From Azorinus chamasolen (lineage: Eukaryota; Mollusca; Bivalvia; Cardiida; Solecurtidae), in contig OY755244.1 of the NCBI GenBank assembly GCA_963576725.1, forward strand, positions 32,151,876-32,215,875: a DNA stretch of 64,000 bases. The letters are read 5' to 3'. The notes beneath the pieces were generated by a model. The model was not told the DNA's origin. It ran no database searches and was given only the letters and a program-made list of their open reading frames with translations. Of the stretch, positions 1 to 9,753 are shown in pieces (within the stretch, counting starts at the first letter, position 1; every line of letters starts with the position of its first letter). Position numbers and translations under genes: made by a program.

Positions 1-217
1 ATTTTGGTGAATATGAATAATACAGGATCTCATTCAATCTAGGGTACAAGGCAGTGCTGTTTTGATAGTGAAGTTATTTTACTTTATTCTTTGGGCAACA
101 ATTGTCATCAGCTATGTAAAATCCAAAGTAATTCCCTCAAAATCTCTTCAAGTTTACATTAAAAATGTCAAACAGTTGGAATCCTGATGATGGTTACAAA
201 TAGGGTTATGTGGAGAG
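1..217 (+). other. Intronic or upstream sequence, nothing recognised
   Basis: AT-rich sequence with no coding potential. A short piece around 165-200 resembles the left arm of an E palindrome (AAACAGTTGGAATCCTGATG). No cadherin-coding exon was seen anywhere in 1-9753, so this stretch is presumably the intron between the large cadherin-coding part and exon 1 of this window. Confidence 0.4.
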
Positions 218-446
218 TTAACCCTTTCCTCCATAAATACGGCTTTCTACGCCTCTGTAAAAATCACCTGTTGAAACCATTGGGATAAATAGAGCATTTG
301 CTCCTGTAGGAGCAAATGTTCTATTTATCACAATGGTTTCAAACTACAAAATTCTAAAATTTCCCTTTTCTCTAGTTAATGCTCCTTTTCGGTAGATTTA
401 TTCAAAGTTGTTGGATCTTAAAATAGCCTTTGAGGGAATGGGTTAG
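218..446 (+). mobile_element. Family A TTAA miniature element
   Basis: Starts at TTAACCCTTTCCTCCATAAA and ends GAGGGAATGGGTTAG, so the right TTAA has one change. The centre (about 268-341) is a 70-bp near-perfect palindrome that reads AACCATTGGGATAAATAGAG on the left arm. Non-autonomous and non-coding; piggyBac-type by target and termini. Confidence 0.85.
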
Positions 447-469
447 AAGAAACTGTTGTTCTTATAACA

Positions 470-757
470 ATTTACTTCATAGAGACGCTTTTTCACGCAT
501 TTGCAAACAGAGTGAGTCCTGATCAGACATCTCCTGTAGGATTACATCTTTCAGATTCTGCTGTATTTGCTTATGCAAGCGTTATTATTATATGGATATA
601 ATTCTGCAGTTTGTATTGATATATAATTCATTGAATTATGTAGGTCTGATTTTATGTTTCTACCATGGCCAAACCATCCTGTATAAAAACCCAGCTATTA
701 AAATATTCATGATCTCATTATTCCTTACCTGAATATTCATGAGGATAAGAGTTTAGA
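470..757 (+). mobile_element. Family C TTAA element, degenerate
   Basis: Contains the C landmarks GCATTTGCAAACAGAGT, a decayed palindrome, TGTTTCTACCATGGCC and the 3' end GAATATTCATGAGG. Termini are eroded and the middle looks partly duplicated, so this is an old copy. Confidence 0.6.
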
Positions 758-994
758 AGAGGTTTAATTATATGCATCTCGTCTGAAATATGCTGACTTC
801 TGGCTTTTTCAGGATATTTCCAGCAAGACAGCAAAAATTCATGACTAAAACTCGGAGATGTTATGGTTATTGAACAACTGAACAGAATATCCGTTCCGAT
901 GCTAAATGCTGTCGGCTGCAAAATTTGTCATCTACTACAAGTTTTGCTTATGTAGTTTTATTCCCTTCTCTTTCATGAAAACATTACATTAGTG
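758..994 (+). other. Intronic sequence without recognised features
   Basis: AT-rich non-coding DNA between two repeats. Short open frames exist on the minus strand but have no domain, biased composition or splice context. Confidence 0.3.
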
Positions 995-1052
995 ACAGTT
1001 TGGATCCTGATGAGAAGCCGAGTTACTCATTGTCTCATCTGGATCCAAACTG
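995..1052. repeat. Family E palindrome core
   Basis: CAGTTTGGATCCTGATGAGA on the left is matched by TCTCATCTGGATCCAAACTG on the right, with a short AT-rich centre. Only the core of the E element is recognisable. Confidence 0.75.
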
Positions 1053-1339
1053 TAAGTAATCGCAGATATAACCCTGGCAGTCAATGATATATACTTCTGA
1101 CTGATGGTCTCAGTAGTATATGGTATTGATGTAGACTTACATGGAAAAACCATTATGGGTGCTTTTATGTAAAAGTTTGGATAACATATGTTGAAGTATT
1201 TGCCCATTAGGGAGTTGGGGCATAATGGGCTTGTTGTTAACATGAATCAAGAAGGACAGCTTTCTTAGGCATGTCTTTCATACAATTCTCATGCATTTTT
1301 CAGACACATTTTTCATGCCTTTTGACAAACGGTGCGCTT

Positions 1340-1520
1340 TGCTTTACCTGGTTGAGAAGCCTTTTAACAATTTTGCAAACAGAGTAGATCTAGGTCAGAT
1401 GGCTCATATAGGAACCATTTGATGAGGGTTTGCTCTGTTTGCTTGTTGCATTATATAGATCTGGTTCTACAGTTTCTGTCTTGATAAAACATCAGGCGTA
1501 TTTATGGAGTAAATGGTTAA
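1340..1520 (+). mobile_element. Family C TTAA element, internally shortened
   Basis: Core AACAGAGTAGATCTAGGTCAG to GTTTGCTCTGTTTGC, followed by TTCTACAGTTTCTG and the end GGCGTATTTATGGAGTAAAT before TTAA (1517-1520). The right end is that of an inverted copy, so this is a rearranged C element. Confidence 0.6.
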
Positions 1521-1617
1521 CCCTTAGCCCTTTTAGAATTTGTATTCTGTAACTACATGTACATGTATTGTCATCTTCAATTCTGACAGTATTTTTTTCT
1601 GAAACATCTTTTCAAGG

Positions 1618-1843
1618 TTAACCTTTTCCCTGTTTAATATTCATGTAAGAAATAATGAAATCATGAATATTTATCAGCTGATTTTTTATTATGTACACGG
1701 GTGTTTTTGCTCAGAAAGAAACATTAGAATCCGATCTATATTATACCATAAGCAAATTGAGCTGATCCTATAGGAGCCATTTGATCTGGGTCTACTCTGT
1801 TTGCAAATGTGTGAAATGGTGTTTATATGAAGGAAATGGTTAA
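1618..1843 (-). mobile_element. Family C TTAA element, inverted
   Basis: TTAACCTTTTCCCTGTTTAA, then ATTCATGTAAGAAATAATGA, the core CCTATAGGAGCC and TCTACTCTGTTTGCAAA, ending ATATGAAGGAAATGGTTAA. The outer 3' end is of B type, so it is a B/C hybrid. Confidence 0.75.
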
Positions 1844-1905
1844 ACAGATTGAATTCTGATGATCTACCCAGTGTCACATTTGGTTCCAAACTGTTTACAA
1901 AGGTC
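1844..1905. repeat. Family E core, degenerate
   Basis: Follows directly on the TTAA of the preceding C copy. AAACAGATTGAATTCTGATGA pairs imperfectly with TTGGTTCCAAACTGTTT. Confidence 0.5.
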
Positions 1906-2100
1906 TGATGACAATTTGTTCCAATGTGCCGGAAGCGTTTACTCAAATACTTTTTGTCGGCTAATGAGAGGTCTGTTTAATATTCTGCATTTAAGTAAAT
2001 ATTGTTAACTGCAAATCAAATATTGTGGTCTGCAAATATTGTTTCAGCGCTAAAAGAAGACTCCTTTCTTGTGTTTCGCCAAGAGTAAAATCAGAACATG

Positions 2101-2160
2101 AAACATTTTGGATCCTGATGAGATACTGAGTTATTCGCCGTTTCATCTGAATTCAAACTG
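2101..2160. repeat. Family E palindrome core
   Basis: TTTTGGATCCTGATGAGATA on the left, CATCTGAATTCAAACTG on the right, with several arm mismatches. Confidence 0.6.
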
Positions 2161-2197
2161 GAAAGGATATCATGGATTTGCCAGTAGAATGCTAAAG

Positions 2198-2448
2198 GTT
2201 TATCCATTTCCTTCATATAAACGTGTTTTCACACCTTTTCAAACAGAGTAGACCCAGATCAGACTGCTCCTATAGGAGCTGTCTGATTAGGGTCTGCTGT
2301 GTTTGCTAGTGGAATTTGATGGATGTGTTACTTTACTCTCTAAAATGGCTACAATGTTCCACCTTCCATATTTTATTGTAACTATTTTGTGCATGAATAT
2401 TCAGGAGGTATTGAAATTTGGAATAAGTATAGAACAGGGAAAGGGTAA
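2198..2448 (+). mobile_element. Family B TTAA element
   Basis: Left end TTTCCTTCATATAAACGTG, palindrome centred on GCTCCTATAGGAGC, then the B-specific 3' half with AAAATGGCTACAATGTTCCA, CATGAATATTCAGGAGGTAT and AACAGGGAAAGGGTAA. Both TTAA copies have one change. Confidence 0.85.
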
Positions 2449-2494
2449 CCTTTCATTTGAATTTCTCTTCAATAAACTAAAGTCACAAGAGAGT

Positions 2495-2557
2495 ATATCC
2501 GGATGAGATTCTAAATGACTGAGCATCTCATCTGGATACAAACTGTTTGCAAAGGTC
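2495..2557. repeat. Family E palindrome core
   Basis: Left arm TATATCCGGATGAGATTCTA is diverged; right arm CATCTCATCTGGATACAAAC leads into GTTTGCAAA. Confidence 0.6.
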
Positions 2558-2590
2558 ATTTTGAATTGCCCATCAATAGCATGATAACAG

Positions 2591-2789
2591 TTAACCCTAA
2601 TAGTCCATAAAAACACCTTTCTACACCTCTGTAATAACCAAGTCTTGAAACAATTGTGATAAATAGAGCATTTGCTCCTATATAAACTACAAAAGTCTAA
2701 AAGTTTGCTTTTCTCTAGTAAATGCTCCTTTTAGGTAGATTCACTCAAAGAGGTTGGGTCTAAAAATAGCCTATGGAGGAAAGGGTTAA
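2591..2789 (+). mobile_element. Family A TTAA element with half its palindrome lost
   Basis: TTAACCCTAATAGTCCATAA at the left and GGAGGAAAGGGTTAA at the right. Only the left arm of the core (AAACAATTGTGATAAATAGA) is present; the right arm has been deleted. The right TTAA (2786-2789) is shared with the next element. Confidence 0.8.
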
Positions 2790-3015
2790 CCCATTAGTCC
2801 ATAAAAATACCTAATTATACCTTTGCAAACAGAGAAGACCCAGATCAGATGGCTCCTGTATGTCAGCCTTCTTATCAAGGTCTGCTTTGTTTGCATAAGC
2901 CTTATGGAATAATATACATGTAGATCTGATTTTACAGTTTCTGCCATAGCAAAATTTGATATTGATGATGTCTAATTGTTTCTTAGTACATGCATATTCA
3001 TGGAGTAAGGGGTAA
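2786..3015 (+). mobile_element. Family C TTAA element abutting A
   Basis: Begins in the TTAA that ends the preceding A copy. Has GCAAACAGAGAAGACCCAGA, TGATTTTACAGTTTCTGCCA and the end TATTCATGGAGTAAGGGGTAA. Confidence 0.75.
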
Positions 3016-3122
3016 ATGTGTATCTTAGAATATCCAGAGTTCTAGATAGAACTTGAAGGGCCTAACATGCAAGTCATAATTCTTTCGCTGCCAATGGCAA
3101 ATCTGTGATAACTCAACTTTGC

Positions 3123-3352
3123 TTAAACCTTTCCTCCATAAATACACTTTCTACACCTCTGTAAAAGTATCTTTATGAAACCATTGTGATAAATAGAGCA
3201 TTTGCTCCTAATTAGGAGCAAATGCTCTATTTATCACAATGGTTTCAAACTACAAAATTCTAAAACTTTCCTTTTCTCTAGTTAGTACTCCTTTTCGGTA
3301 GATTTATTCAAGGTGGATGGATCTAAAAAATAGCCTATAGAGGAATGAATTA
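3123..3352 (+). mobile_element. Family A TTAA element
   Basis: TTAAACCTTTCCTCCATAAA to AGAGGAATGAATTA. The central palindrome is nearly perfect around GCTCCTAATTAGGAGC. Confidence 0.85.
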
Positions 3353-3650
3353 TAGTTTTGTTTCAGATAAGTGATCAATCTACTCCTTGTCCAATTATAG
3401 CCTAGACAGTTTGATACATGTACATGTACTCTGAGTACTGTTTTTGAAACAAAAAATAAGAAAATTCAAATATGAAAATTTAAGCAGCGAACAAATTTTA
3501 TGGGTGATGCTTCTAATATCAACAAAACCTTGAAGTCAAATCAATATTAATTTAAAGAGAGATGTTCCATATGATTTGCAACATGAGCAAATTATTGGTC
3601 TGATATTGTATTCATCCATACTTTAAGACTTACTTTCAACATATAGTTTT

Positions 3651-4446
3651 TTAGCTCCACTTTTTCAAAAAGTGGAGCTATTGTCATGACCCTCTCGTCG
3701 GCGTCGGCGTTGATTAACCTTTTTGTTAAGGTCCTTTTCTCAGAAACCATCAAAGATATTTGGTTCATATTTGGTATATATGTTTACTATCACAAGGGGA
3801 ACCCATTTCACAAGGGTAGGTAACCCTAAAATTAATTTTGCCATAGTTGTGCCCCTTTTTGGACTTAGAATTTTCATTATTGGTTACGTTTTATGTTCAG
3901 GTCCATGTATCAGAAACTGTCCAAGATATTTGGTTCATCTTTGGTATACATATTAACTTTTACAAGGGGGACCCATTTCACAAGGGCAGGTAACCCTTAA
4001 ATGAATTTTGCTGTTTTTATCTCCCCTTCCTGACTTAGTCTTCAACTACACTATCCAGCACCTTTTTGTTAAGGTCCTTTTCTAAGAAACCATAAAAAAT
4101 ATCTGGTTCATATTTGGTATGTATGTTTACTATCACAAGGGGAATCCATTTCACAAGGGTAGATAACCCTAAAATTAATTTTGCCATAGTTATATCCCTT
4201 TTTCGACTTAGAATTTTCATTGTTGGTTCAGTTTTATGTTCAGGTTCATGTCTCAGAAACTGTCCAAGATATTTGGTTCATCTTTGGTATACATATTAAC
4301 TTTTACAAGGGGGACCCATTTCACAAGGGCAGGTAACCCTTAAATTAATTTTGCTGTTGTTATCTCCCCTTTCTGACTTGGACTTCCACTACACTATCCA
4401 GCACTAAAGAAAGTGGAGCGCGCTGTCTGCGGACAGCTCTTGTTGT
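3651..4446 (+). mobile_element. Family J repeat (AGCTCCAC), internally duplicated
   Basis: Opens with a hairpin, AGCTCCACTTTTTC against GAAAAAGTGGAGCT, then a CG-rich segment TCTCGTCGGCGTCGGCG. The body reading GGTCC..TCTCAGAAACC..TTTGGTTCATATTTGGTAT occurs four times as two tandem blocks of about 360 bp. It ends AAAGTGGAGCGCGCTGTCTG and GGACAGCTCTTG. A second copy without the duplication is at 49187-49638. Translations give only short open frames; the class is unresolved. Confidence 0.75.
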
Positions 4447-4670
4447 ATCTTTTTGCATACAATTAAGAAATTGTACAGTTTGCTTCCAGAGGAGAAAGCA
4501 TGTCTGCTATTGTTCTCCACAGCAGGAAATTACTTTTGCTTTGACAAAATTGTAGATTCTTCGAATTAGATAGTTTGGAATCTGTTGAGATACCTGTGAA
4601 GGTTCTTGGAACTTTATGTTTTAGTAAAGCTTTTCCCATGTTCTTTCTGAGAATGCTAAAGATTAATGTT

Positions 4671-5548
4671 TTAACCCTTTCCTTCATATGAATGCCTTTT
4701 CATGTCTTTGTAAACAGAGTAGACTCAGATCAGATGGCTGACCTGCAGGAGCCCTCTGGTCAGGATTTGTTGTGTTTGCTTGTCTGACTTTACCAATACC
4801 AAAAGTTCAAGGGTACGTGACTGTGTAATTATAAACTAACTGTACCAATACCAAAAGTTCAAGGGTACGTGACTGTGTAATTATAAACTGACTGTACCAA
4901 TACCAAAAGTTCAAGGGTAGATTGATCTGACTTTACCAATACCAAAAGTTCAAGGGTACATGACTGTAATTATAAACTGACTTTACCAATACCAAAAGTT
5001 CAAGGGTACATGACTGTGTAATTGTAAACTGACTTTACCAATACCAAACGTTCAAGGGTACATGACTGTGTAATTATAAACTGACTTTACCAATACCAAA
5101 AGTTCAAGGGTACGTGACTGTGTAATTATAAACTAACTGTACCAATACCAAAAGTTCAAGGGTACGTGACTGTGTAATTATAAACTGACTGTACCAATAC
5201 CAAAAGTTCAAGGGTAGATTGATCTGACTTTACCAATACCAAAAGTTCAAGGGTACATGACTGTAATTATAAACTGACTTTACCAATACCAAAAGTTCAA
5301 GGGTACATGACTGTGTAATTGTAAACTGACTTTACCAATACCAAACGTTCAAGGGTACATGACTGTGTAATTATAAACTGACTTTACCAATACCAAAAGT
5401 TCAAGGGTACGTGACTGTGTAATTATAAACTGACTTTACCAATACCAAAAGTTCAAGGGTACATAACTGTGTAATTATAAACCTTCAGCTAATACATATT
5501 CATGATTTCTGTTTTTCTTACATGAATGTTCAACAGGGAAAGGGTTAA
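4671..5548 (+). mobile_element. Family C element expanded by an internal satellite
   Basis: Left half is an ordinary C/B type (TTAACCCTTTCCTTCATATG, GTAAACAGAGTAGACTCAGA, core up to TTGTGTTTGCTTG). The right end is also normal (TTCAGCTAATACATATTCAT ... AACAGGGAAAGGGTTAA). Between them the segment around TACCAATACCAAAAG has been amplified into the tandem array listed separately. Normal elements in the window have TCTACCAATACCAAAACA once at this position. Confidence 0.8.
4785..5482 (+). repeat. 52-bp satellite inside a C element, 297-bp higher-order period
   Basis: Monomer of about 52 bp, TGACTTTACCAATACCAAAA followed by GTTCAAGGGTACGTGACTGT and GTAATTATAAAC, in about 14 copies. Variants (CTAACTGTACC; the short AGGGTAGATTGATC form; GTACATGACTGTAATT; CCAAACGTTC) recur in the same order 297 bp apart, for example CTAACTGT at 4836 and 5133. 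A six-monomer block has therefore been duplicated. Confidence 0.9.
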
Positions 5549-5778
5549 CCCTTTCTCTCATATAAACGTGTTTTCATGCATTTGCAAACAGAGTAGACCA
5601 TATAGGAGCCGTCTAATCAGGGTCTGCTCTGTTTGCTAGTGGAATTTGATAGATCTGTTCCTTTAGTTTCTTATGTATATAGCTACAATGTTCTGTCTTC
5701 CATATTTCATACTATTTTTTCCATGAATTTTCAGTAGGTATTGAAATTTTGAATCAACATATAACAGGGAAAAGGTTA
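5545..5778 (+). mobile_element. Family B element, left arm of a long inverted pair
   Basis: TTAACCCTTTCTCTCATATA, shortened core GTAGACCATATAGGAGCCGT, and the 3' half ending AACAGGGAAAAGGTTAG. Shares its left TTAA with the expanded C element. Confidence 0.85.
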
Positions 5779-5780
5779 GT

Positions 5781-6025
5781 CATTTGCCTGTTCTATGTTT
5801 ATCCCAAACTTCAATACCTACTGAACATCCATGGACAAAATAGTTACTATGAAATATGGAAGGAGGAACACGGAAGTCATTTTAGAAAGTAAAGAAACAG
5901 ATTTATCAAATTCCGCTAGCAAACAGAACAGACCCTGATCAGACGACTCCAGAGGAGCCATCTGATCTTGATCTACTTGTGTTTGCTAGTGCGTGAAAAC
6001 ATGTTTATATGAGGGAAAGGGTTAA
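5781..6025 (-). mobile_element. Family B element, right arm of a long inverted pair
   Basis: Reads in reverse: CCTGTTCTATGTTTATCCCA, CCTACTGAACATCCATGGAC, GGAAGTCATTTTAGAAAGTA, core, then ATGAGGGAAAGGGTTAA. It lies a few bases from an opposite B copy, giving an inverted repeat of about 235-bp arms. Confidence 0.85.
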
Positions 6026-6068
6026 AGTAAAACTAGTTTACTGATTAAAAACATTTGATTAATGGTTG

Positions 6069-6306
6069 TTAAACCCCTTACCTTATGAATATTCATGTAA
6101 GAAATAGACATCATGAATATTAATAAGTTTAATTTATTTCAGAATGGTATATAGATACAAGAATCAGTGAAGAATGTTTAACCTTGGCAGAAACTGTAGA
6201 ATCAGGTCTATGAATTATTTCATAAGCAAACAATGAGCAGATCCTGATTGAGCGACTCTTACAGGAACCATCTGATCTTTGTCTATTCTGTTTGCAAAGA
6301 AATTAA
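6069..6306 (-). mobile_element. Family C element, inverted, end trimmed
   Basis: TTAAACCCCTTACCTTATGA, GAATATTAATAAG, GGCAGAAACTGTAGAATCAG, core GACTCTTACAGGAACCATCT, TCTATTCTGTTTGCAAAG. It stops at AAATTAA, where the next A element begins. Confidence 0.8.
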
Positions 6307-6538
6307 CCCTTTCCCCCATAGGCTATTTTTAGACCCAACCTCTTTGAATGATTTATCTAGCTACCCAAAAGGAGCATTAACTAGAGAAAAGGAACATTTT
6401 AGAATTTTGTAGTTTGAAACCATTGTGATAAATAGAGCATTTGCTCCTCTAGAAGCAAATACTCTATTTATCACAATGGTTTAAAGAAGTGGTTATTAAA
6501 GAGGCGTAGAAAGGCGTATTTATGGAGGAAAGGGTTAA
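6303..6538 (-). mobile_element. Family A element, inverted
   Basis: TTAACCCTTTCCCCCATAGG to TATGGAGGAAAGGGTTAA, with the palindrome AACCATTGTGATAAATAGAG on the left and its complement on the right. It interrupts the end of the flanking C copy; a 30-base remnant GGCGTATTTGTGGAGTAAAG follows at 6540-6568. Confidence 0.85.
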
Positions 6539-6844
6539 AAGGCGTATTTGTGGAGTAAAGGGTTTAGACAGGTTTTTTACTTTACAAAGTAATTATTTTA
6601 GGCTTGAGCTTGTTCTTGACAATATGTAGCAGTTACAAAGTCAACTTTTATGTAGAAAGAATTTGAGCAACAAATATTTTGAATGTTTGAAACATGTGGC
6701 AAAGGAGTTTGCATTTTATGTTCTTACGCTTCAGTGGTTTACAAGAAGTTTAACATGAGAAACTAAAGATACAGCTTTAATAGCATGTAATAACTTCACA
6801 CTAAATTTGCTGATTGAATATTGATATTTATGTATCCTTTGATC

Positions 6845-7067
6845 TTAACCCTTTCAATATGGGAATCAAATGCACTGGCATTTGAAAACAGTGTATACCC
6901 AGATCAGAGGGTTTCTAAAGGAACCCTCTGATCAGGGTCTACACTGTTTATCACTCAAAATCCTGTAGCAAATTTGTCTAACTCTTTCATACTGAATGGA
7001 CTCCGTAGTTCAATACTGATTGGCTATTCCACTATTCCACTCTAAAAATTCAGCATATAAGGGTTAA
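6845..7067 (+). mobile_element. Family D TTAA element
   Basis: TTAACCCTTTCAATATGGGA, core AACAGTGTATACCCAGATCA around TTTCTAAAGGAAA, then TTTCATACTGAATGGACTCC and TCAGCATATAAGGGTTAA. A good full-length reference copy of D. Confidence 0.85.
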
Positions 7068-7186
7068 TATGATTTTGCTATAGTCTGCAGACCAGTGATA
7101 TGTATCAGTGTTGATTGTATTCCAGATAAGACTAGTTCATTACAGACTGCCTTGCTTTGAATTAAAGTTATATTACACAGGTCGCC

Positions 7187-7611
7187 TTAACCTATTCTCA
7201 CCTACTGATGCCTTTTTGTGCCTTTGTAAAAATCATTTCTTGAAACTACAGTGCAACTCCTTTAATGCGACCACTTAATGAATAAACATGGGCATCTTTA
7301 TAAGCAGGTAATTAGCTTAAAGCAGGACAAAAGTAATGCAGAAAGCTCCTAGGAGCTTTCTGCATTACTTTTGTCCTGCATTAAGCTACCACCTGCATCT
7401 AGCACCCAGAATTATACCTCTTTTAGGTGGTTTTATTAGTGGGTTTTACTGTATTGTTTTAAAACCAAATTAGGAGCAAATGCTGTATTTATCACAATGG
7501 TTTCAAATTTATACAATTTTAAAATTCTACTTTTCTATTTTAAATGCCCCTTTTTCGTAGATTAATTCAAAGAGGTTGGGTCTGAAAATAGTCTAGGAGG
7601 GAATGAGTTAA
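7187..7611 (+). mobile_element. Family A element interrupted by F1
   Basis: TTAACCTATTCTCACCTACT at the left and GGAGGGAATGAGTTAA at the right. The left arm of its palindrome is cut by a TA-flanked F1 element at 7247-7453, so A was there first. Confidence 0.75.
7247..7453 (+). mobile_element. Family F1 TA-flanked element nested in A
   Basis: Ends TACAGTGCAACTCCTTTAAT and GTGGGTTTTACTGTA. The central hairpin pairs GCAGAAAGCTCCTAGGAGCT with its complement and is flanked by GGACAAAAGTAAT repeats. TA target plus CAGT termini fit a Tc1/mariner-derived miniature element; no transposase is present. Confidence 0.8.
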
Positions 7612-7868
7612 CCCTGTTACCTGTACCTCATAGATCCGCCTTTTCACACTTCTGCAAACAGAGTAGACTCATAGCTACTGCAGGAGCTGTCTGACAGGCT
7701 CTGCTCTGTTTGATTATGAAACTATAGATTTTGTTGAACAGTTTCTGCCAAAGCTAAGCAATTCTTAGTTTATAGTTTATACACAAATATAAAAATTCAG
7801 CTAGTATACTATATATCCATGATATAATAATTATTTTTTACATGAATAATTATAAGGTAAAGGGCATA
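7608..7868 (+). mobile_element. Family C element abutting A
   Basis: Shares the TTAA at 7608. Core GCAAACAGAGTAGACTCATA with GCTACTGCAGGAGCTGTC, then ACAGTTTCTGCCAAAGC and TACATGAATAATTATAAGG; right terminus eroded. Confidence 0.7.
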
Positions 7869-7976
7869 CATCTTTATCAGAACACAAAATTTTAAGTTTA
7901 TTCTTTTGACAATGCTGGAGAGGACTTGATGTTTTCATAAATGCCACCTTCCGATTTAACAAGACTTTGCTGTTTT

Positions 7977-8070
7977 TTAACCCTTTATCTGATGAATATT
8001 CATGTAAAAAATAATGACATCATGAATATTAATTAGATGATTTATAACAGGGGTATATCCCTGATCATGT
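7977..8070 (-). mobile_element. Family C element fragment, inverted
   Basis: Only the outer part TTAACCCTTTATCTGATGAA, ATTCATGTAAAAAATAATGA and CATCATGAATATTAATTAG is present; the palindromic half is missing. Confidence 0.65.
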
Positions 8071-8550
8071 AATGATCAAACACTGTAATGTTAGAGGGAA
8101 TGCAGTTGTGGGATGCATACCATGATGCTATCAGGTTATTTCAGGTTTCTCCTGCTTAAAACAAGGATCCACTATCATTTGTTAGCTCCGTCTTCCCATA
8201 AATCTCTCACCTCAAGTGGTTGACAATAATACTCCGCTTGCCAATATTACAGATAGTGGGCATTTTATGACATATTTGAAGGACAAAATTCACTCTAATT
8301 GAATTATCAGCACAGCAGGTAGACATTACACACAAAATGTGGAGCTCACAAAAAAGACCGGGCTCTTATTACACCTATAGGCTTGATTGAACTTAACTCT
8401 TATGTGGTAAATTTTCAAGTTGAAAGTGCTTTTGTCCATTATAATTATTATTGTCAAGTCATTCTTAAATGATTTAAATCTTGGAGAAGAGTTTGCATAA
8501 CAACCAGTGCAGATCTGTTTATGCTAGCTATGAGTTTGTGATAACCTATG
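8071..8550 (+). other. Intronic sequence without recognised features
   Basis: About 480 bp of AT-rich non-coding DNA. I found no repeat family member, hairpin or splice-bounded open frame here. Confidence 0.3.
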
Positions 8551-8612
8551 CAAACAGTTTGGATCCAGATGCGATGCAGAGTTATGCAGTGTCTCATTTG
8601 AATCCATACTGT
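8551..8612. repeat. Family E palindrome core
   Basis: CAAACAGTTTGGATCCAGAT pairs with CATTTGAATCCATACTGTGT; mismatched in the middle. Confidence 0.6.
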
Positions 8613-9320
8613 GTGACACTCAGATCATGATATTAGAAATAAAATAAAGAAACAGCTTTGAAAATTGTGGCTGATGACAGTTCTTTCTAGACAATAGTCA
8701 TTTAGCATGCAAAGAGTTGCTATATATAATGCAGGACCAGGTGGTCTTGATCAACACTGTTGTAAATTGGATTCAGTTTTGTCAGACATTCAGGGGTTGA
8801 AATTATGATCCAATAAATAGGTAATTTTAGGGCTCGTAAGTCTGTCAGTTCTTTTGTCTGTTGCATTGAAAACTCATTTCATTTATAAAATTGCAGACAA
8901 ATTGCTGAACAAAAACTTGTAAGAAGTTTTGGTCATTTAATCTCTTCATGAATAACATGATAAATGATTAGTGGATATTTCACGTTGTTAATTTCAGCCC
9001 AACCCAGTACTTAGAAGTTTGACTAAATGTATGGAGTGATTACCACCGTGTTTTAACCTTGAAGAATATTCATGGAAAACTCTGCCCATTAAGAAATTCC
9101 CCATTACAATGGTTAATATTCATTGAATATTAATTATTGTAATTCTTGTATTACAATTTAAATAAGAAAATTTATTGCCATGGCAATAATAAATTCTGAA
9201 AATAGGAGATCTTTCAAAAGCAGGAATGCGAAGAGAAAATTGCAGACTGGGTTTTATAATTGAGTCTGTTCATGAGCAGTAATTATGAGTACTAGTATTA
9301 TTCACACCCTTAGCATGGGC
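8613..9320 (+). other. Intronic sequence, mostly unrecognised
   Basis: Non-coding. Around 9060-9130 there are clustered GAATATTCATGG and AATATTCATTG words that may be remnants of C ends, and a short inverted repeat TTTATTGCCATGGCAATAA at 9171-9189. Nothing else stands out. Confidence 0.3.
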
Positions 9321-9688
9321 TTAACCATTTACTCCATAAATATGGCTTTCAACACCTTTCCAAACAGAGTAGATCTAGATTAGATGACTCCTATAGGAGT
9401 TGTAACAATATATTATATAGATATGATTCTACAGTTTCTGCCATGGATAGACATTCCTGCGTCCATTGGCTTTTATAATAATTAGTCTAATTGATATTCA
9501 TGATGTCATTATCATCCTGTTACAGTAGGTCTGCTCTGGTTGCTTATGAAATAATGACAGATCTGATTCTACAGTTCCTGCAATGACCAAAAATGTTTGT
9601 GTTCATACGGTATGTCATTAAAGTAATTTAGCTCATTAATATTGATCATATTATTTCTTTCATAAATATTCATGGAGTAAAGGGTTAA
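9321..9688 (+). mobile_element. Composite of two family C elements just upstream of exon 1
   Basis: TTAACCATTTACTCCATAAA to TTCATGGAGTAAAGGGTTAA, but the internal C block (TGATTCTACAGTT..CTGCCATGG) appears twice, indicating one C copy within or fused to another. The end lies 66 bp from the exon at 9754. Confidence 0.7.
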
Positions 9689-9753
9689 AAGGTATGTCTA
9701 TGAGAAGTGTATGAATGATCATTGATAATATGTGTTGTTTGTTTACATTACAG

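Noticed and set aside
3723..4299. Repeated peptides (MFTITRGxHFTRVxNPKINFA) in + frames
   Set aside because: They recur because the J repeat is internally duplicated; the frames are short and end in stops in each unit.
1..9753. Upstream cadherin-coding exons of the same gene
   Set aside because: I looked for cadherin motifs (DxNDNxP, LDRE, DxD) in open frames here and found none; they must lie before the window.
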